Assembly (NCBI GenBank): GCA_011772865.1
Contig: WVYQ01000011.1
Span: forward strand, 50,225-82,568
Reading direction: 5' to 3'
From: Woeseiaceae bacterium
GTDB taxonomy: Bacteria > Pseudomonadota > Gammaproteobacteria > Steroidobacterales > Woeseiaceae
DNA length: 32,344 nucleotides
Position numbers and translations under genes: made by a program. This document shows, piece after piece, positions 21,349-30,932 of the stretch; positions within the stretch are counted from its first letter, which is position 1, and every line of letters begins with the position of its first letter. The notes under the pieces are model-generated. The model searched no databases and was not told the origin of the DNA. It saw nothing but the letters and a program-made list of their open reading frames with translations.

Positions 21349-24237
21349 TTATAGGACCTCTTTCCACAGGTCTTCTACAAAGCGGCGCTCATCCGGGAAC
21401 TCGCTGGCCCCGACGAGCGCAGCCTTTTGGTCGAGCGCGAGGTGATGCAGGCGAAGGCGATAGCCTTTGTAGATATCCTGGAGCCGCGCCGCCGTTTCCT
21501 CGGCCACGAACCCCGCGGCGGCCAGCGCCTCGAGCTGGCGTATGTTGTCCGAGTAGAAATACAGCGACCGATCCTCCGCGGCATTGGCCAGAACCAGGTA
21601 CTGCACGATGAACTCGATGTCGCCGATGCCGCCAACGCCCTGTTTCAAATCGAACACCTCCGTATCGCTCTTGTCGAGGCTGGCACGCATGCGCCGCCGC
21701 ATGTCGACGACATCGTCACGCAATGTGTCCCGCCGTACGCGAGACGATAACGTCTCGGCCCGAATACGCTGAAAATCTTTTCCGACCTTGTCGCTGCCCG
21801 CAACCGGCCGGGCGCGCAGCAGTGCCTGGTGTTCCCACGTCCATGCATTGTCGACCTGGTAGCGCTCGAACGCTTCGATGCTGCTGACCATCACACCCGA
21901 TTGACCATCGGGCCGCAGCCGCGTGTCGACCTCGTAGAGCATTCCCGAACCGGTCTGCGCGGTCAGGAAATTCGACAGCCGCCTGACCAGCCGCGTGAAG
22001 AACATCGTGTTGTCGATCGATCCCGGACCCGCCGTGTTTCTATCCTGGCCAGAGGAATCGTGCAAAAAGACGAGATCCAGGTCGGAGCCGTAGGACATCT
22101 CGAGTCCACCGAGCTTGCCGTAAGCGATGATTGAGAATCCGGCCTCATATCGATTGCCGTCAACGACGAACTGCGGCACGCCGTGTTTATCGACGAGGTC
22201 TCGCCAGGCGATAGCCAGCGTGTGCCTGAGCACGGCCTCGGCCAGCCATGTCAGGCTGTCGCTGACCTTCATGATCGGCAGACGGCCTGCAAAATCGGCG
22301 ATCGCAACGCGAAAAAGATTGGCGCGCTGGAACTGGCCCAGGACAGACATTTGCGCCTCGGTATCGTCGTCAGAACATTCGCCAAGGCGCGCATCGAGCT
22401 CGGCCTCCAGGTCCTCGAGGATTAGCGGCGACGAACCGATGCTCGGGTCCAGCAGCTCGTCGAGCAGCACGGGATATCGGGCTATCTGGTCCGCGATGTA
22501 GCTGCTGCGCTCGCACAGATTGACGAGTCTCGACAGGACCTCTGCGTTTTCGTTGAGCAATGCAATGTAAGCGCTGCGCCGCAGAATCTTCTCGACCAGC
22601 GCAAGCACCCGTGTCAATGCGGTTACCGGGTCCGCGCATTCACGAATTTGCCTGAGGAGGCGCGGTACGAACGAGCGCAATCGCTGGCTCGCCACCTTGT
22701 CGATATGCCGCGTGGCCGGCGCAGCTGCAAAATTCGCCATGCGCTTTGCGATGGCGCGATTTTGTGCAAAACCATCACGCTCGAGCGCCTCGGCCCATTC
22801 GCTGGTCTCCGCGCCATGCTCCCAGAGTTCCTCCAGAACGGCAGATGCCTGCTCCGATTCTTCGTCCTGTCCGCGAAACGCGACCGAATTGAAATGCTGG
22901 CTGACACCAGTCCTGACTTTATCGAGATCCGCCAGCAGGTCGGACCACCGGGAATATCCCATGGCCAGGGAGAGCCGCGCTCGATCCGCCTCGTCCGTCG
23001 GCAGATCGTGAGTCTGACGATCGCGAATGGCCTGTATGAAGTTTTCGAGCCGCCGCAGAAATCGATAAGCATCCGCCAGTGCGCTCGCCGCGGATTGCTG
23101 CAACCCATGAGGCCCGACCAGCTTCGGCAAGACCTGTAGCAATTCGCGTTGTTGCAGCTCGGGCCTCGATCCGCCGCGAACGAGTTGCAGCGACTGGGCG
23201 ATGAACTCGATTTCTCGTATGCCGCCCGGTCCAAGCTTGACGTTATCAGCCATCTCGCGTTTCTGGACTTCGACCGAGATCATCCCGTGCATTTCCCGCA
23301 GTGACTCGAATACTCCGTAGTCGAGATAGCGACGAAATACGAACGGCCGCACAAGATCATTCATCAACTCATCAACCACCCGGGGAGGCGGTCGTGGCCC
23401 GACGATGCGCGCCTTGACGTAAGCATAGCGCTCCCAGTCCCGGCCGTGCTTCGACAAATATGCCTCCAGGGCTGCAAAGCTGGTCACCGGCGGACCACTA
23501 TCGCCGAATGGCCGCAGTCGTGTGTCAACGCGAAATGCAAAGCCACCGTCGGTCACTTTGTCGAGAAGCGCAACAACGTACCTTGATACCCGGGTGAAGT
23601 ACTCCGGTGCGCTCACCGATTTGCGGCCGTCGCTCTCGATCCCTCCCGGGTAGAGGAAGATGATGTCGATGTCCGACGAAAAATTGAGCTCCCGTCCACC
23701 CAGCTTGCCCATGCCCAGGATGACCAGGGACACGGACTCGCCATCCCCGCTGCGCACGACGCCGAATCTTTCCCGCACCACGCGCTCGGCAAACCCGGCG
23801 GCCGCTTCGAGCAAACGGTCGGCGAGAATCGTCATTGCGCTCAGCGTCTCGTCGAGCCGAGCGTCGCCCCCGACTTCTCGCCAGAGAACCTGCAACATCC
23901 AACGGTTGCGGCATTGCCTTATTCGCGCCCTGGCCTCATCGAAATCATCGCAACTCCGCCCGACGTCCTCGACGAGCTCGTCCAGCACCGACATATCCGG
24001 CGGCTGGGACAGGGTGTCTGCATTTGCGAAGAACCATTCCCGATCTCTGAGCACGACGCCTGCCGCATATTCACTGCATGCGACGAGCTTCGCCAGGCGC
24101 GCCGAGACATCGGCGGACAGCTCAGCAGGATCGCTTTGCGATTGCAGTTGATCGAACCATTGCTCCGTGGACTGCCTCAGGATTTTCGGAATCGGTTCGA
24201 GAACTTTCGGGTATCGGCTGTGCGGCGGGCTGCCCAT
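21349..24237 (-). CDS. glnE: Bifunctional glutamine synthetase adenylyltransferase/adenylyl-removase
   Basis: GlnE switches glutamine synthetase off by adenylylation and on by deadenylylation, in response to PII and glutamine. The 962-residue product matches the family. Two nucleotidyltransferase domains are visible: the removase half with GMGKLGGRELNFSSDIDI (175-192) and the transferase half with AYGKLGGLEMSYGSDLDL (705-722), both with the GSD/SSD-x-D metal motif. The regulatory linker lies between, with NVKLGPGGIREIEF (332-345) and a later GVGGIGDIEFIVQY copy. It starts at ATG 24237 without an obvious ribosome site. It follows the GGDEF/EAL gene by 51 nt and precedes the zf-CHCC gene. Confidence 0.96.
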   Translation of the reverse strand: MGSPPHSRYPKVLEPIPKILRQSTEQWFDQLQSQSDPAELSADVSARLAKLVACSEYAAGVVLRDREWFFANADTLSQPPDMSVLDELVEDVGRSCDDFDEARARIRQCRNRWMLQVLWREVGGDARLDETLSAMTILADRLLEAAAGFAERVVRERFGVVRSGDGESVSLVILGMGKLGGRELNFSSDIDIIFLYPGGIESDGRKSVSAPEYFTRVSRYVVALLDKVTDGGFAFRVDTRLRPFGDSGPPVTSFAALEAYLSKHGRDWERYAYVKARIVGPRPPPRVVDELMNDLVRPFVFRRYLDYGVFESLREMHGMISVEVQKREMADNVKLGPGGIREIEFIAQSLQLVRGGSRPELQQRELLQVLPKLVGPHGLQQSAASALADAYRFLRRLENFIQAIRDRQTHDLPTDEADRARLSLAMGYSRWSDLLADLDKVRTGVSQHFNSVAFRGQDEESEQASAVLEELWEHGAETSEWAEALERDGFAQNRAIAKRMANFAAAPATRHIDKVASQRLRSFVPRLLRQIRECADPVTALTRVLALVEKILRRSAYIALLNENAEVLSRLVNLCERSSYIADQIARYPVLLDELLDPSIGSSPLILEDLEAELDARLGECSDDDTEAQMSVLGQFQRANLFRVAIADFAGRLPIMKVSDSLTWLAEAVLRHTLAIAWRDLVDKHGVPQFVVDGNRYEAGFSIIAYGKLGGLEMSYGSDLDLVFLHDSSGQDRNTAGPGSIDNTMFFTRLVRRLSNFLTAQTGSGMLYEVDTRLRPDGQSGVMVSSIEAFERYQVDNAWTWEHQALLRARPVAGSDKVGKDFQRIRAETLSSRVRRDTLRDDVVDMRRRMRASLDKSDTEVFDLKQGVGGIGDIEFIVQYLVLANAAEDRSLYFYSDNIRQLEALAAAGFVAEETAARLQDIYKGYRLRLHHLALDQKAALVGASEFPDERRFVEDLWKEVL

Positions 24238-24267
24238 GCGCCGAGTCTATTGACCCGTGCGCCCTAT

Positions 24268-24283
24268 CGCCAGCTTTCTGGCG
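24268..24283 (-). other. Hairpin between the GGDEF/EAL gene and glnE
   Basis: CGCCAG and CTGGCG form a perfect six-base stem with a four-base loop in the 51-nt spacer. There is no T-run, so full termination is unlikely. It could stabilise the upstream message end or adjust glnE expression. Confidence 0.3.
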
Positions 24284-24288
24284 CAACA

Positions 24289-26505
24289 TCAACCGGTCGA
24301 CTTTTTTTCGGCCTCGGTCAGGGCGGTCAATGTCTCAATGAGGGGAATCGGCTTGCCGATGATGTGGCCCTGGGCATAGTCGACACCCAGCTCGCCGATC
24401 AGCCGGCGCGTCTCTTCGCTTTCGACATACTCAGCTACGGTTTTGAGCTCCATAACCTTCGCCACCTGCGTAATTGCGGCGACCATCGATTCGGAGATCC
24501 TGTTGTCGATGATGTCACGGATAAAGCTGCCGTCGATCTTCAACGCATCGACCTTGAAGTTTTTCAGGTAAGCGAACGAACTCAGACCAGCGCCAAAGTC
24601 GTCCAGCGATATGCTGCAACCACGCGTGCGAAGTTCGTCGATGAATCGTTGCGCTTTTGCAAGGTTTGAAACAGCTGCCGATTCTGTGATCTCGAAGCAA
24701 AGTGTGCGCGGGGATACGCCGTTTTCATTGAGCTCTTCGTCGATAAACTCGAGGATGTCATCGTCGCTCAGCGATTGACCCGAAAGATTAATCGAAAATA
24801 TCGCTTCATGGTTCGCCAGCACTTCCTGGTACTCGGCAATTTGCGCCAGCGTCGAAGACACCACCCAGCGATCGATCTGCGGCATCAATTTGTAGCGCTC
24901 GGCAGCCGAGAACAGCGCTTTCGTCGAGACGGCTGCGCCGTCGCCGTCGTTCATCCGCAGCAGCACCTCGTATTGCGGCCGCGCTTCATCCTTCTTGAGG
25001 TCGACGATGGGCTGAGCAAGCAACTCGAAACCGTCCTCGTCAAGGGCCTGTTGAATCTGCGCTACGAGCTGCATGTCGTCGTGGCGTTGAACGATGCTCA
25101 GGTTCTTTTCGTCGTAAACCTCGATACGATCGCGACCATGCTCTTTCGCAGACTCGCAGGCCAATCGAGCAGTCGTCAGCGCGCGGCCGCGTGCGCCTTC
25201 CTTGGAATTGAACTCCGCGAGGCCAATGCTCATCGTAATCTGTAACGACTTGTCGCCTTCGAGGTAGCGCAGCGCGTCGCCTTTGTCGCGTATCGTCTGT
25301 GCGAGCTCGAGCGCGGCGTCAGTATCCGCGTGGGTTAGCAAAATGCAAAAGTCGTCACCCGTCAGTCTCGAGACAACCGCTTTGCGCGACAGGTCTTCTT
25401 CCAGCATTCGTGCGAATCGTATGATCACGGCATCGCCCGCCTCGCGGCCGAAGGTATCGTTGACGAGTTGCAGGTTGTCGAGATCGAAGTAAATCAGCTG
25501 ATGAGCGTCGTCCGGCTTCTCAAAATCCTTGGCCGACTCCTGCAGCTGCGCCTCGAATCCGGCGCGATTCATCAGCCCGGTCATCGCATCAAACGATTGC
25601 TCGATCACGTACTCGACCTTGCGGACGATGTGCGCCATGAACCGCCTTTCGGCCTTCGTGAAGTCGCCGCCGTTGACACGCCCCAGCTGCGCCAGGACAC
25701 CTTCGAGATTGCCATGTTTGTCGATCAGAGGACTCAATAATGTCTGAAACCCCTGCGCAGGCGGGTCTTCCTCGCCTTCGATACCTGGGATCTCGAACAC
25801 GGCCGGCCAGCGCTTGCCCTCGAGCTTGGGCATCAAGTGGTCGACGAGGTAACGATCCAGGACCTTGCGATTGACTTTCTTCCAGCTCGAGTGAGTCGCG
25901 CTGACACGAATTCGTTTGCCCGGAATCAGCAGCACGCTGTAGGCGATGCCGAGATATCGCCCACTTTGTCCGACGAGCTGAGCAAGTCCGGCATGGCTGC
26001 GGGACATGCCGTGGATCTTCTCGTCGACCTCGTACACGAGCGTCAGTTCTTTCTCGGCATCCTCGCCACGCTGCTCTGCCAGTTCGAGCTGGCGGCCAGT
26101 AATCAGGCTTTCGCCGATCAGATCCACTGCGGGCCGGAGAATTTTGGCCAGCATCTGGGGATTGAATGAAGACGATTTGCCGGCATTGCGGGAAAAGACC
26201 GAAACCAGCAGGCCGAGCCTGCTGTCGTCGTCGCTTCGAACGGACAATACGAGGAGCGTGCGTCCCGAGTTCAGCGTACGCCGGATATGGCCTTCGGATT
26301 TCTCGGCGTCGGCAATGATTTCATCAGGCAAGTCGGTAATGAAATTATCAATTTCGTAGTCATCTGCGCCATCCGAACTCCAGACGCAGTCGCGCTTGCG
26401 GTCGTAGAAACAAAAGCAGTGCGCGCGCGGCACAAGCGAGTGAAGCAAGCCCTTGGCCTTGCCAATATTTTTTATTGTTTGCAAATTGTGCAGGTCGGCC
26501 GACAA
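24289..26505 (-). CDS. GAF-GGDEF-EAL protein, probable cyclic di-GMP phosphodiesterase
   Basis: This 738-residue cytoplasmic protein has an N-terminal sensory part with two GAF-like regions (about 20-140 and 160-300), a GGDEF domain (about 305-465) and an EAL domain (about 485-730). The GGDEF signature reads TGDDF (382-386), so cyclase activity is probably lost. The EAL domain keeps its metal and catalytic residues: EVLLR (E513), NLSGQ (N573), FEITES, the DDFGAG pair (D635/D636), LKIDGS (K656), AEYVES and AQGHIIGKP (Q712). It is therefore probably a phosphodiesterase regulated by the GAF and GGDEF parts. Translation starts at TTG 26505 with GGGAG six bases ahead. There are no membrane helices. 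It lies between cysK and glnE. Confidence 0.9.
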   Translation of the reverse strand: MSADLHNLQTIKNIGKAKGLLHSLVPRAHCFCFYDRKRDCVWSSDGADDYEIDNFITDLPDEIIADAEKSEGHIRRTLNSGRTLLVLSVRSDDDSRLGLLVSVFSRNAGKSSSFNPQMLAKILRPAVDLIGESLITGRQLELAEQRGEDAEKELTLVYEVDEKIHGMSRSHAGLAQLVGQSGRYLGIAYSVLLIPGKRIRVSATHSSWKKVNRKVLDRYLVDHLMPKLEGKRWPAVFEIPGIEGEEDPPAQGFQTLLSPLIDKHGNLEGVLAQLGRVNGGDFTKAERRFMAHIVRKVEYVIEQSFDAMTGLMNRAGFEAQLQESAKDFEKPDDAHQLIYFDLDNLQLVNDTFGREAGDAVIIRFARMLEEDLSRKAVVSRLTGDDFCILLTHADTDAALELAQTIRDKGDALRYLEGDKSLQITMSIGLAEFNSKEGARGRALTTARLACESAKEHGRDRIEVYDEKNLSIVQRHDDMQLVAQIQQALDEDGFELLAQPIVDLKKDEARPQYEVLLRMNDGDGAAVSTKALFSAAERYKLMPQIDRWVVSSTLAQIAEYQEVLANHEAIFSINLSGQSLSDDDILEFIDEELNENGVSPRTLCFEITESAAVSNLAKAQRFIDELRTRGCSISLDDFGAGLSSFAYLKNFKVDALKIDGSFIRDIIDNRISESMVAAITQVAKVMELKTVAEYVESEETRRLIGELGVDYAQGHIIGKPIPLIETLTALTEAEKKSTG

Positions 26506-26639
26506 CGCTGACTCCCTTCGGGCTGGCGGATCCTGGGATATCTACAATGCCAGCGCTGCGGCTGCCCCGCTGTGACTGAAGTCTCAAGTGAGGCCGTTTG
26601 CACCCTGAAAATGGGCCATTTGGGCAAGTTTTGGGCAAA

Positions 26640-27593
26640 TTACTGCGATGCGAGCCACTCGTCATCGGAGCCTTCCGGCACGCCCTCGAACAGTGGTGTC
26701 GACAGGTAACGCTCGCCGGTATCGGGCAGCATCGCCAGGATGACCGAGCCCTCGGGTGCCTCCTCGGCCACATCGAGCGCTGTGGCAAGCGTGGCGCCGG
26801 CCGAAATACCCGTGAATATGCCCTCTTTGTGAGACAGCTCGCGCGACACCTCGATAGCACGGTCGTCGGATATCGACCTGAGTTCGTCGAAGACCTCGCG
26901 ATCGAGCACCGCGGGGATGAAATCGGGTGTCCAGCCCTGGATCTTGTGCGGCGCCCACTCGGCGCCGGCGAGCAGGGCCGCTCCTGCCGGCTCCGTTGCC
27001 ACGATCTTTATCTCCGGGCGAGCGGCTTTGATCGTCCGACCGGCGCCACTCATCGTTCCGCCCGTGCCGTACCCGGTCACCCAGTAGTCGAGCCGCCGGC
27101 CCGAAAAATCGCTGAGGATCTCGGGGCCTGTCGTGCTCGCGTGGTAGTCCGGGTTTGCCGGGTTCTCGAACTGGCGCGCCAGGAACCAGCCATGCTTTTT
27201 CGCCAGTTCTTCCGCCTTGCGAACCATACCGGTGCCGCGCTCGGCCGCGGGCGTCAGGATGACCTTGGCGCCGAGACCACGCATGACCATTCGGCGCTCG
27301 ACCGAAAACGAGTCGGCCATTGTCGCGACAAACGGATGACCCGTCGCCGCGCACACCATCGCGAGTGCGATGCCCGTATTGCCTGAGGTCGCCTCGACGA
27401 CCGTCTGTCCCGGCTCCAGGGTGCCTTTTTGCTCGGCGTCATTGATGATCGCGAAGGCAAGGCGATCCTTGACGGACGCCATCGGGTTGAACGATTCGAC
27501 CTTGACGTAGAGTTCGACGTGGTCCGGGCCCATGCGATTCAGGCGCACGATCGGCGTATTGCCGATAGTTTCCAGAATATTGTTGTAGATCAT
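26640..27593 (-). CDS. cysK: Cysteine synthase (O-acetylserine sulfhydrylase)
   Basis: This PLP enzyme makes cysteine from O-acetylserine and sulfide. The 317-residue product shows TIGNTPIVRLNR (9-20), the PLP lysine in MASVKDR (K42), the substrate loop EATSGNTGIA (67-76), GTGGTMSGAGR for phosphate binding and GISAGA near 265. The PHKIQG and GERYLST segments favour CysK, but the early RMGPD segment and SVKDR are CysM-like, so the A/B assignment is not certain. AGAGGA precedes the ATG. It is divergent from cysB, its expected regulator, across 263 nt. Confidence 0.92.
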   Translation of the reverse strand: MIYNNILETIGNTPIVRLNRMGPDHVELYVKVESFNPMASVKDRLAFAIINDAEQKGTLEPGQTVVEATSGNTGIALAMVCAATGHPFVATMADSFSVERRMVMRGLGAKVILTPAAERGTGMVRKAEELAKKHGWFLARQFENPANPDYHASTTGPEILSDFSGRRLDYWVTGYGTGGTMSGAGRTIKAARPEIKIVATEPAGAALLAGAEWAPHKIQGWTPDFIPAVLDREVFDELRSISDDRAIEVSRELSHKEGIFTGISAGATLATALDVAEEAPEGSVILAMLPDTGERYLSTPLFEGVPEGSDDEWLASQ

Positions 27594-27856
27594 CTTCCAG
27601 TCCTCTTGTTATTCGGGCGTTGTTGCGGCCAGGCGCCGCGACGTCACCGATGATCAGCCGTGTCAGCTGCTCGAGGCTATCACGGATAAAGTCTCAGGCG
27701 AGAAATGTGTTCCCGGTCCGCCCGTCGCGAATTGGGCAAAAATGACCCCGTGTTTCTGTCGTAATAGCCATGTGTTATATGTAGCCAATCAACGCGGGTG
27801 AAACGAACGGCCGCGCGGGCGGTCATAGTTGAGGACGCAACGACGCAGCTTTCAGC
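27594..27856. promoter_or_regulatory. Divergent cysK-cysB control region
   Basis: No gene is seen in this 263-nt spacer. Leftward, TTGGCT followed after 16 bases by TATTAC (about 27785-27758) could be a cysK promoter. Rightward, TGT-TATATG at about 27772-27782 could be an extended -10 for cysB. CysB-family sites are too degenerate to place by eye. No terminator or tRNA is visible. Confidence 0.4.
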
Positions 27857-28867
27857 ATGAAGCTTCAACAACTGAAATACTTGCTTGCGATCGTCGACAA
27901 CGGGCTGAACATCACTGCAGCCGCTGAACGGCTGTATACGTCTCAGCCGGGGGTGAGCAAACAACTCAAGCTGCTCGAGGAAGAACTCGGGCTGCAGCTG
28001 TTCGTGCGCAAGGGCAAGAGCCTTGGCGGTATCACGCCGGCAGGGGAGCAGGTTATCGCCCGGGCGCGCATGATCATGGCGGAAGTCGACAACATCCGCA
28101 GCCTGGCTTCCGATTACTACCACGAGGAAGAAGGCACACTTTCAATCGCTACGACCCATACGCAGGCGCGGTATGTGTTGCCCGATGTGATACGCAGGTT
28201 CCGCGAACGTTACCCGCGCGTCAACCTCAACCTGCACCAGGGCACTTCGGAACAGATCGCCGACATGGTGAAAGCCAACGAGATCGATTTCGCGATTGCG
28301 ACCGGCTCCCATAGGCTGTTCAACGACCTGTTGCTCGTACCCAGTTATCACTGGGACCGAAAGATTATCGTGCCCAAGGGCCATGAACTTGCGGCACTCG
28401 AGCGAAAGCTAACGCTCGAGGATCTCGCGAAACATCCGCTGGTCACCTACGTCTTCAGCTTCGGCGGGCAATCCTCACTGAAGCGCGCGTTTGCCGACCG
28501 CGGATTGGAACCTGATGTCGTATTTACCGCCCGCGATGCCGATGTCATCAAGACCTATGTCCGAATGGGACTGGGCGTAGGAATCGTCGCCAGCATGGCC
28601 GAGGACTGCTCGGATGGCGAGGACCTTACTGCACTTGACGGAGAAGGGCTGTTCCCGCGAAGCACGACATGGATCGGATTCCGCAAGGACATCGTGCTAC
28701 GCCGCTATATGCTGGATTTCGTGCAGCTGTTTGCACCGCATATCACGACCGACCAGCTCGAACGCACGCGTCATGTTCGCTCTCAGTCCGACATTGACGA
28801 TTTGTTCAGGGACACGAGCCTGCCCGTTCGTGGTGGCTGCAGCGACGACATTACTGAAGCTGCCTGA
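27857..28867 (+). CDS. cysB: CysB, LysR-type regulator of sulfur assimilation
   Basis: This 336-residue LysR-type regulator activates cysteine biosynthesis genes when sulfur is limiting, with N-acetylserine as inducer in enteric bacteria. The winged HTH is at the N-terminus (MKLQQLKYLLAIVDNGLNIT in two parts, AAERLYTSQPGVSKQLKLLE, 18-41); the conserved CysB-type effector domain includes ATTHTQARYVLPD (about 98-110), HQGTSEQIADMV and GLGVGIVASMA. It is longer than typical LysR proteins by a C-terminal extension as in other CysB proteins. No clear Shine-Dalgarno sequence precedes the ATG. Its neighbour cysK on the other strand is a likely target, and autoregulation is common. Confidence 0.95.
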   Translation: MKLQQLKYLLAIVDNGLNITAAAERLYTSQPGVSKQLKLLEEELGLQLFVRKGKSLGGITPAGEQVIARARMIMAEVDNIRSLASDYYHEEEGTLSIATTHTQARYVLPDVIRRFRERYPRVNLNLHQGTSEQIADMVKANEIDFAIATGSHRLFNDLLLVPSYHWDRKIIVPKGHELAALERKLTLEDLAKHPLVTYVFSFGGQSSLKRAFADRGLEPDVVFTARDADVIKTYVRMGLGVGIVASMAEDCSDGEDLTALDGEGLFPRSTTWIGFRKDIVLRRYMLDFVQLFAPHITTDQLERTRHVRSQSDIDDLFRDTSLPVRGGCSDDITEAA

Positions 28868-28894
28868 TCGGGAGTCCTCGTTCCTCGATCCGTA

Positions 28895-29479
28895 TCAGTA
28901 GATGCGAATCCCGCCATGCCGCTTGCGACTGCGGTGATCGGTCCACCAGAGTCCGATCATCAGGCCCGCGACGAGACACGCAGCGGCCACGCCACCGACC
29001 CATTTCAACGGCACGAGGATGCGATTCTGCGCCTGGCTCTCGCGAAGTTCGTTATTTTCCTCGCCTAGCCGCGCCGCAGTGGCTTCGCTCGTTTCGAGAC
29101 TCGCCTGCAGATCGGCAACCTGCCCCCTGAGCGAATCGATCGTGGCCGCGGGCGCGGCAAACGCCTGGCGCGTCTCCTCGAGTTCGGCACTCAGCCGGTC
29201 TACCTCCGCCTGGGTTTCGGTAACGATGAGCTTGGCCGGCTTCTCGTCCACGAGGAACCCTGCCTTGACGTAACCCCGCGTTCCATCCGGCAGCTGCACG
29301 TGAGCGTAGTACTGGGTCCGCGACAAAACCTCCATCTCCTGCCCACTTTCGAGATTCTGAAACGGCCGGTCACTGGTGTCCGACGCCTGGTGCAGGCCGA
29401 GCCGCAGCGTATCGGTCACGTACGCGGTTTCCGCCATTGCGCCGAACGGCAACAGCAGCAAGAGCACAAGTTTGCGCAT
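28895..29479 (-). CDS. TIGR04211-type SH3 domain membrane protein (YgiM-like)
   Basis: The 194-residue protein has a signal peptide (1-16, ending AMA) and an N-terminal bacterial SH3 domain (about 18-78, with LRLGLHQASDTSDRPFQNL, YYAHVQLPDGTRGYV). A coiled coil (about 88-150) follows, then one C-terminal membrane helix (about 157-178) with a short basic cytoplasmic tail. This is the layout of the TIGR04211/YgiM family, whose role is unclear but lies in the envelope. It lies 40 nt downstream of dacB on the same strand and converges with cysB. Confidence 0.9.
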   Translation of the reverse strand: MRKLVLLLLLPFGAMAETAYVTDTLRLGLHQASDTSDRPFQNLESGQEMEVLSRTQYYAHVQLPDGTRGYVKAGFLVDEKPAKLIVTETQAEVDRLSAELEETRQAFAAPAATIDSLRGQVADLQASLETSEATAARLGEENNELRESQAQNRILVPLKWVGGVAAACLVAGLMIGLWWTDHRSRKRHGGIRIY

Positions 29480-29519
29480 TAGTGTTCTCCCAAACGAACT
29501 GGCGAGAGTCTACTACAGG

Positions 29520-30932
29520 CTATTGCTCGTAGAGCCATCGAAGCAGGGCTTCCTGGGTCTCGTCGCCGTAACCGCGATGGATATCCGTGTGGTTCTGCAG
29601 CACGACGACGGCAAATCGCCTGCCGGAGCGCGCCTGCAGATATCCGGCGATACCCGCCACGTGGTCGAGCGAGCCGGTTTTCAGGTGAGCGGCGCCTTCG
29701 AGGGGTCCGCTGTCCATCCGGTAGCGCAGCGTACCGTCGAGCCCGGCAAGCGACATCGACGACACGTATTCCGGCATGTAAGGCTGGCGCCAGGCAAACC
29801 TGAGGAGCTTCCCGAAGTCCGCAGCCGTTATGCGCGCCTCGCGCGACAGGCCCGCGCCGTTGTCGAACGCCAGGTCGGTGAATTCGAGTCCGTTCTCGCG
29901 CAGCCAGTTGCCGACAACCTTGCGTCCGCCCGCTTCGGTCCCCGGAGGTCCGAGGATCTCGGCCGATAATGTAAGCAGGAGCTGCCGGGCCATGACATTG
30001 TTGCTGAACTTGTTCACCCGGCTGATCACGTCGGTCAGTGGCAGCGACTGGAACTCCACGATTGGTTCCTCGTCGGCTGGTGCCGCGGCGGTCGTCCAGC
30101 CGCCATCGAAAGTTCCGCCGGACTCCTCCCACATCGACTTGAACAGACCATAAGCAAAACTGTTGTGGCCGAGCGCGGTCCGATCCATTGCGTAACGCTC
30201 ACAACCACTCGGGAACTTGCCGCTGAAAGTCATCTTGTTGACGGTCGCATTGGCCGTAATCGTGATTCCACGCTGATACCCGCGACATGCGCCGGGGGCC
30301 AGGCTCAGGCGATTGTCGATCTCGAGGTTCGGCAACGGCGGGTCGGTCCAGATTTCGACTTTGCCGGTTTCATGCACCGGTTCGAACCAGTAGCGCACGA
30401 CCTTGTAATTCATGAGTAATGCATTAGGCGCAACGTTATACGCGCGCAACGGCTGGCGATCGAAGTCGCCAGGGTCATCGGGAGCGACTTCGAAGTAACT
30501 GTCATCCAGCAACAGGTCGCCGCCGATCTCATCGATGCCCGCCTGGCGAATCCGGCGCAACATCTGCCACACGCGTTCGGTCACGAGGAACGGATCGCCC
30601 TGCCCCCGGATCAACAGGTCACCGTCCAGCCTGCCGTCCTCGATCGGACCGAGAGCAAAAATATCGGTCCGCCAGGTATAGGTTGGCCCGAGGATGTCGA
30701 TTGCTGCGAGCGTCGTCAGCAGCTTGATCGTCGAACCCGGGTTACGGGGAACGTCCTCGTTCCAACGAACGACGACATCGCCGCTATCGAGATCTTGCAC
30801 ATAGATACTGGTCGCAGCTTCGGGTACCTGCCGATGCGCGAGCCTGCTCTCCACAGGTGGCGGGAGGAAGGGCTCGGAGGCGGCGAGGGGAGCAGACAGC
30901 GCCAGGGCTGCGAACCACAGGTATCGACTCAC
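29520..30932 (-). CDS. dacB: D-alanyl-D-alanine carboxypeptidase/endopeptidase (PBP4)
   Basis: This class C penicillin-binding protein cleaves D-Ala-D-Ala ends and peptide crosslinks in the periplasm. With the start at GTG 30932 the product is 470 residues: a signal peptide (about 1-18, ending in LAAS), the SxxK motif GSTIKL (S67, K70), the S-x-N motif in KFSNNVMA and the KTG motif in LKTGSLD. The large insert typical of PBP4 lies between the first two motifs. The GTG overlaps the stop of the upstream sigma-54 activator gene as GTGA, so translation is coupled. In-frame starts farther upstream lie inside that gene and would precede the signal peptide, so I rejected them. Confidence 0.95.
   Translation of the reverse strand: MSRYLWFAALALSAPLAASEPFLPPPVESRLAHRQVPEAATSIYVQDLDSGDVVVRWNEDVPRNPGSTIKLLTTLAAIDILGPTYTWRTDIFALGPIEDGRLDGDLLIRGQGDPFLVTERVWQMLRRIRQAGIDEIGGDLLLDDSYFEVAPDDPGDFDRQPLRAYNVAPNALLMNYKVVRYWFEPVHETGKVEIWTDPPLPNLEIDNRLSLAPGACRGYQRGITITANATVNKMTFSGKFPSGCERYAMDRTALGHNSFAYGLFKSMWEESGGTFDGGWTTAAAPADEEPIVEFQSLPLTDVISRVNKFSNNVMARQLLLTLSAEILGPPGTEAGGRKVVGNWLRENGLEFTDLAFDNGAGLSREARITAADFGKLLRFAWRQPYMPEYVSSMSLAGLDGTLRYRMDSGPLEGAAHLKTGSLDHVAGIAGYLQARSGRRFAVVVLQNHTDIHRGYGDETQEALLRWLYEQ

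Noticed and set aside
26598..27386. Long plus-strand open frame antisense to cysK (262 codons)
   Set aside because: cysK is unmistakable on the other strand; the antisense product is rich in Arg/His/Gly without domain features.
28868..28894. Terminator between cysB and the SH3-protein gene
   Set aside because: CTGAT and ATCAG ends can pair but the stem is broken and no T-run follows on either strand.
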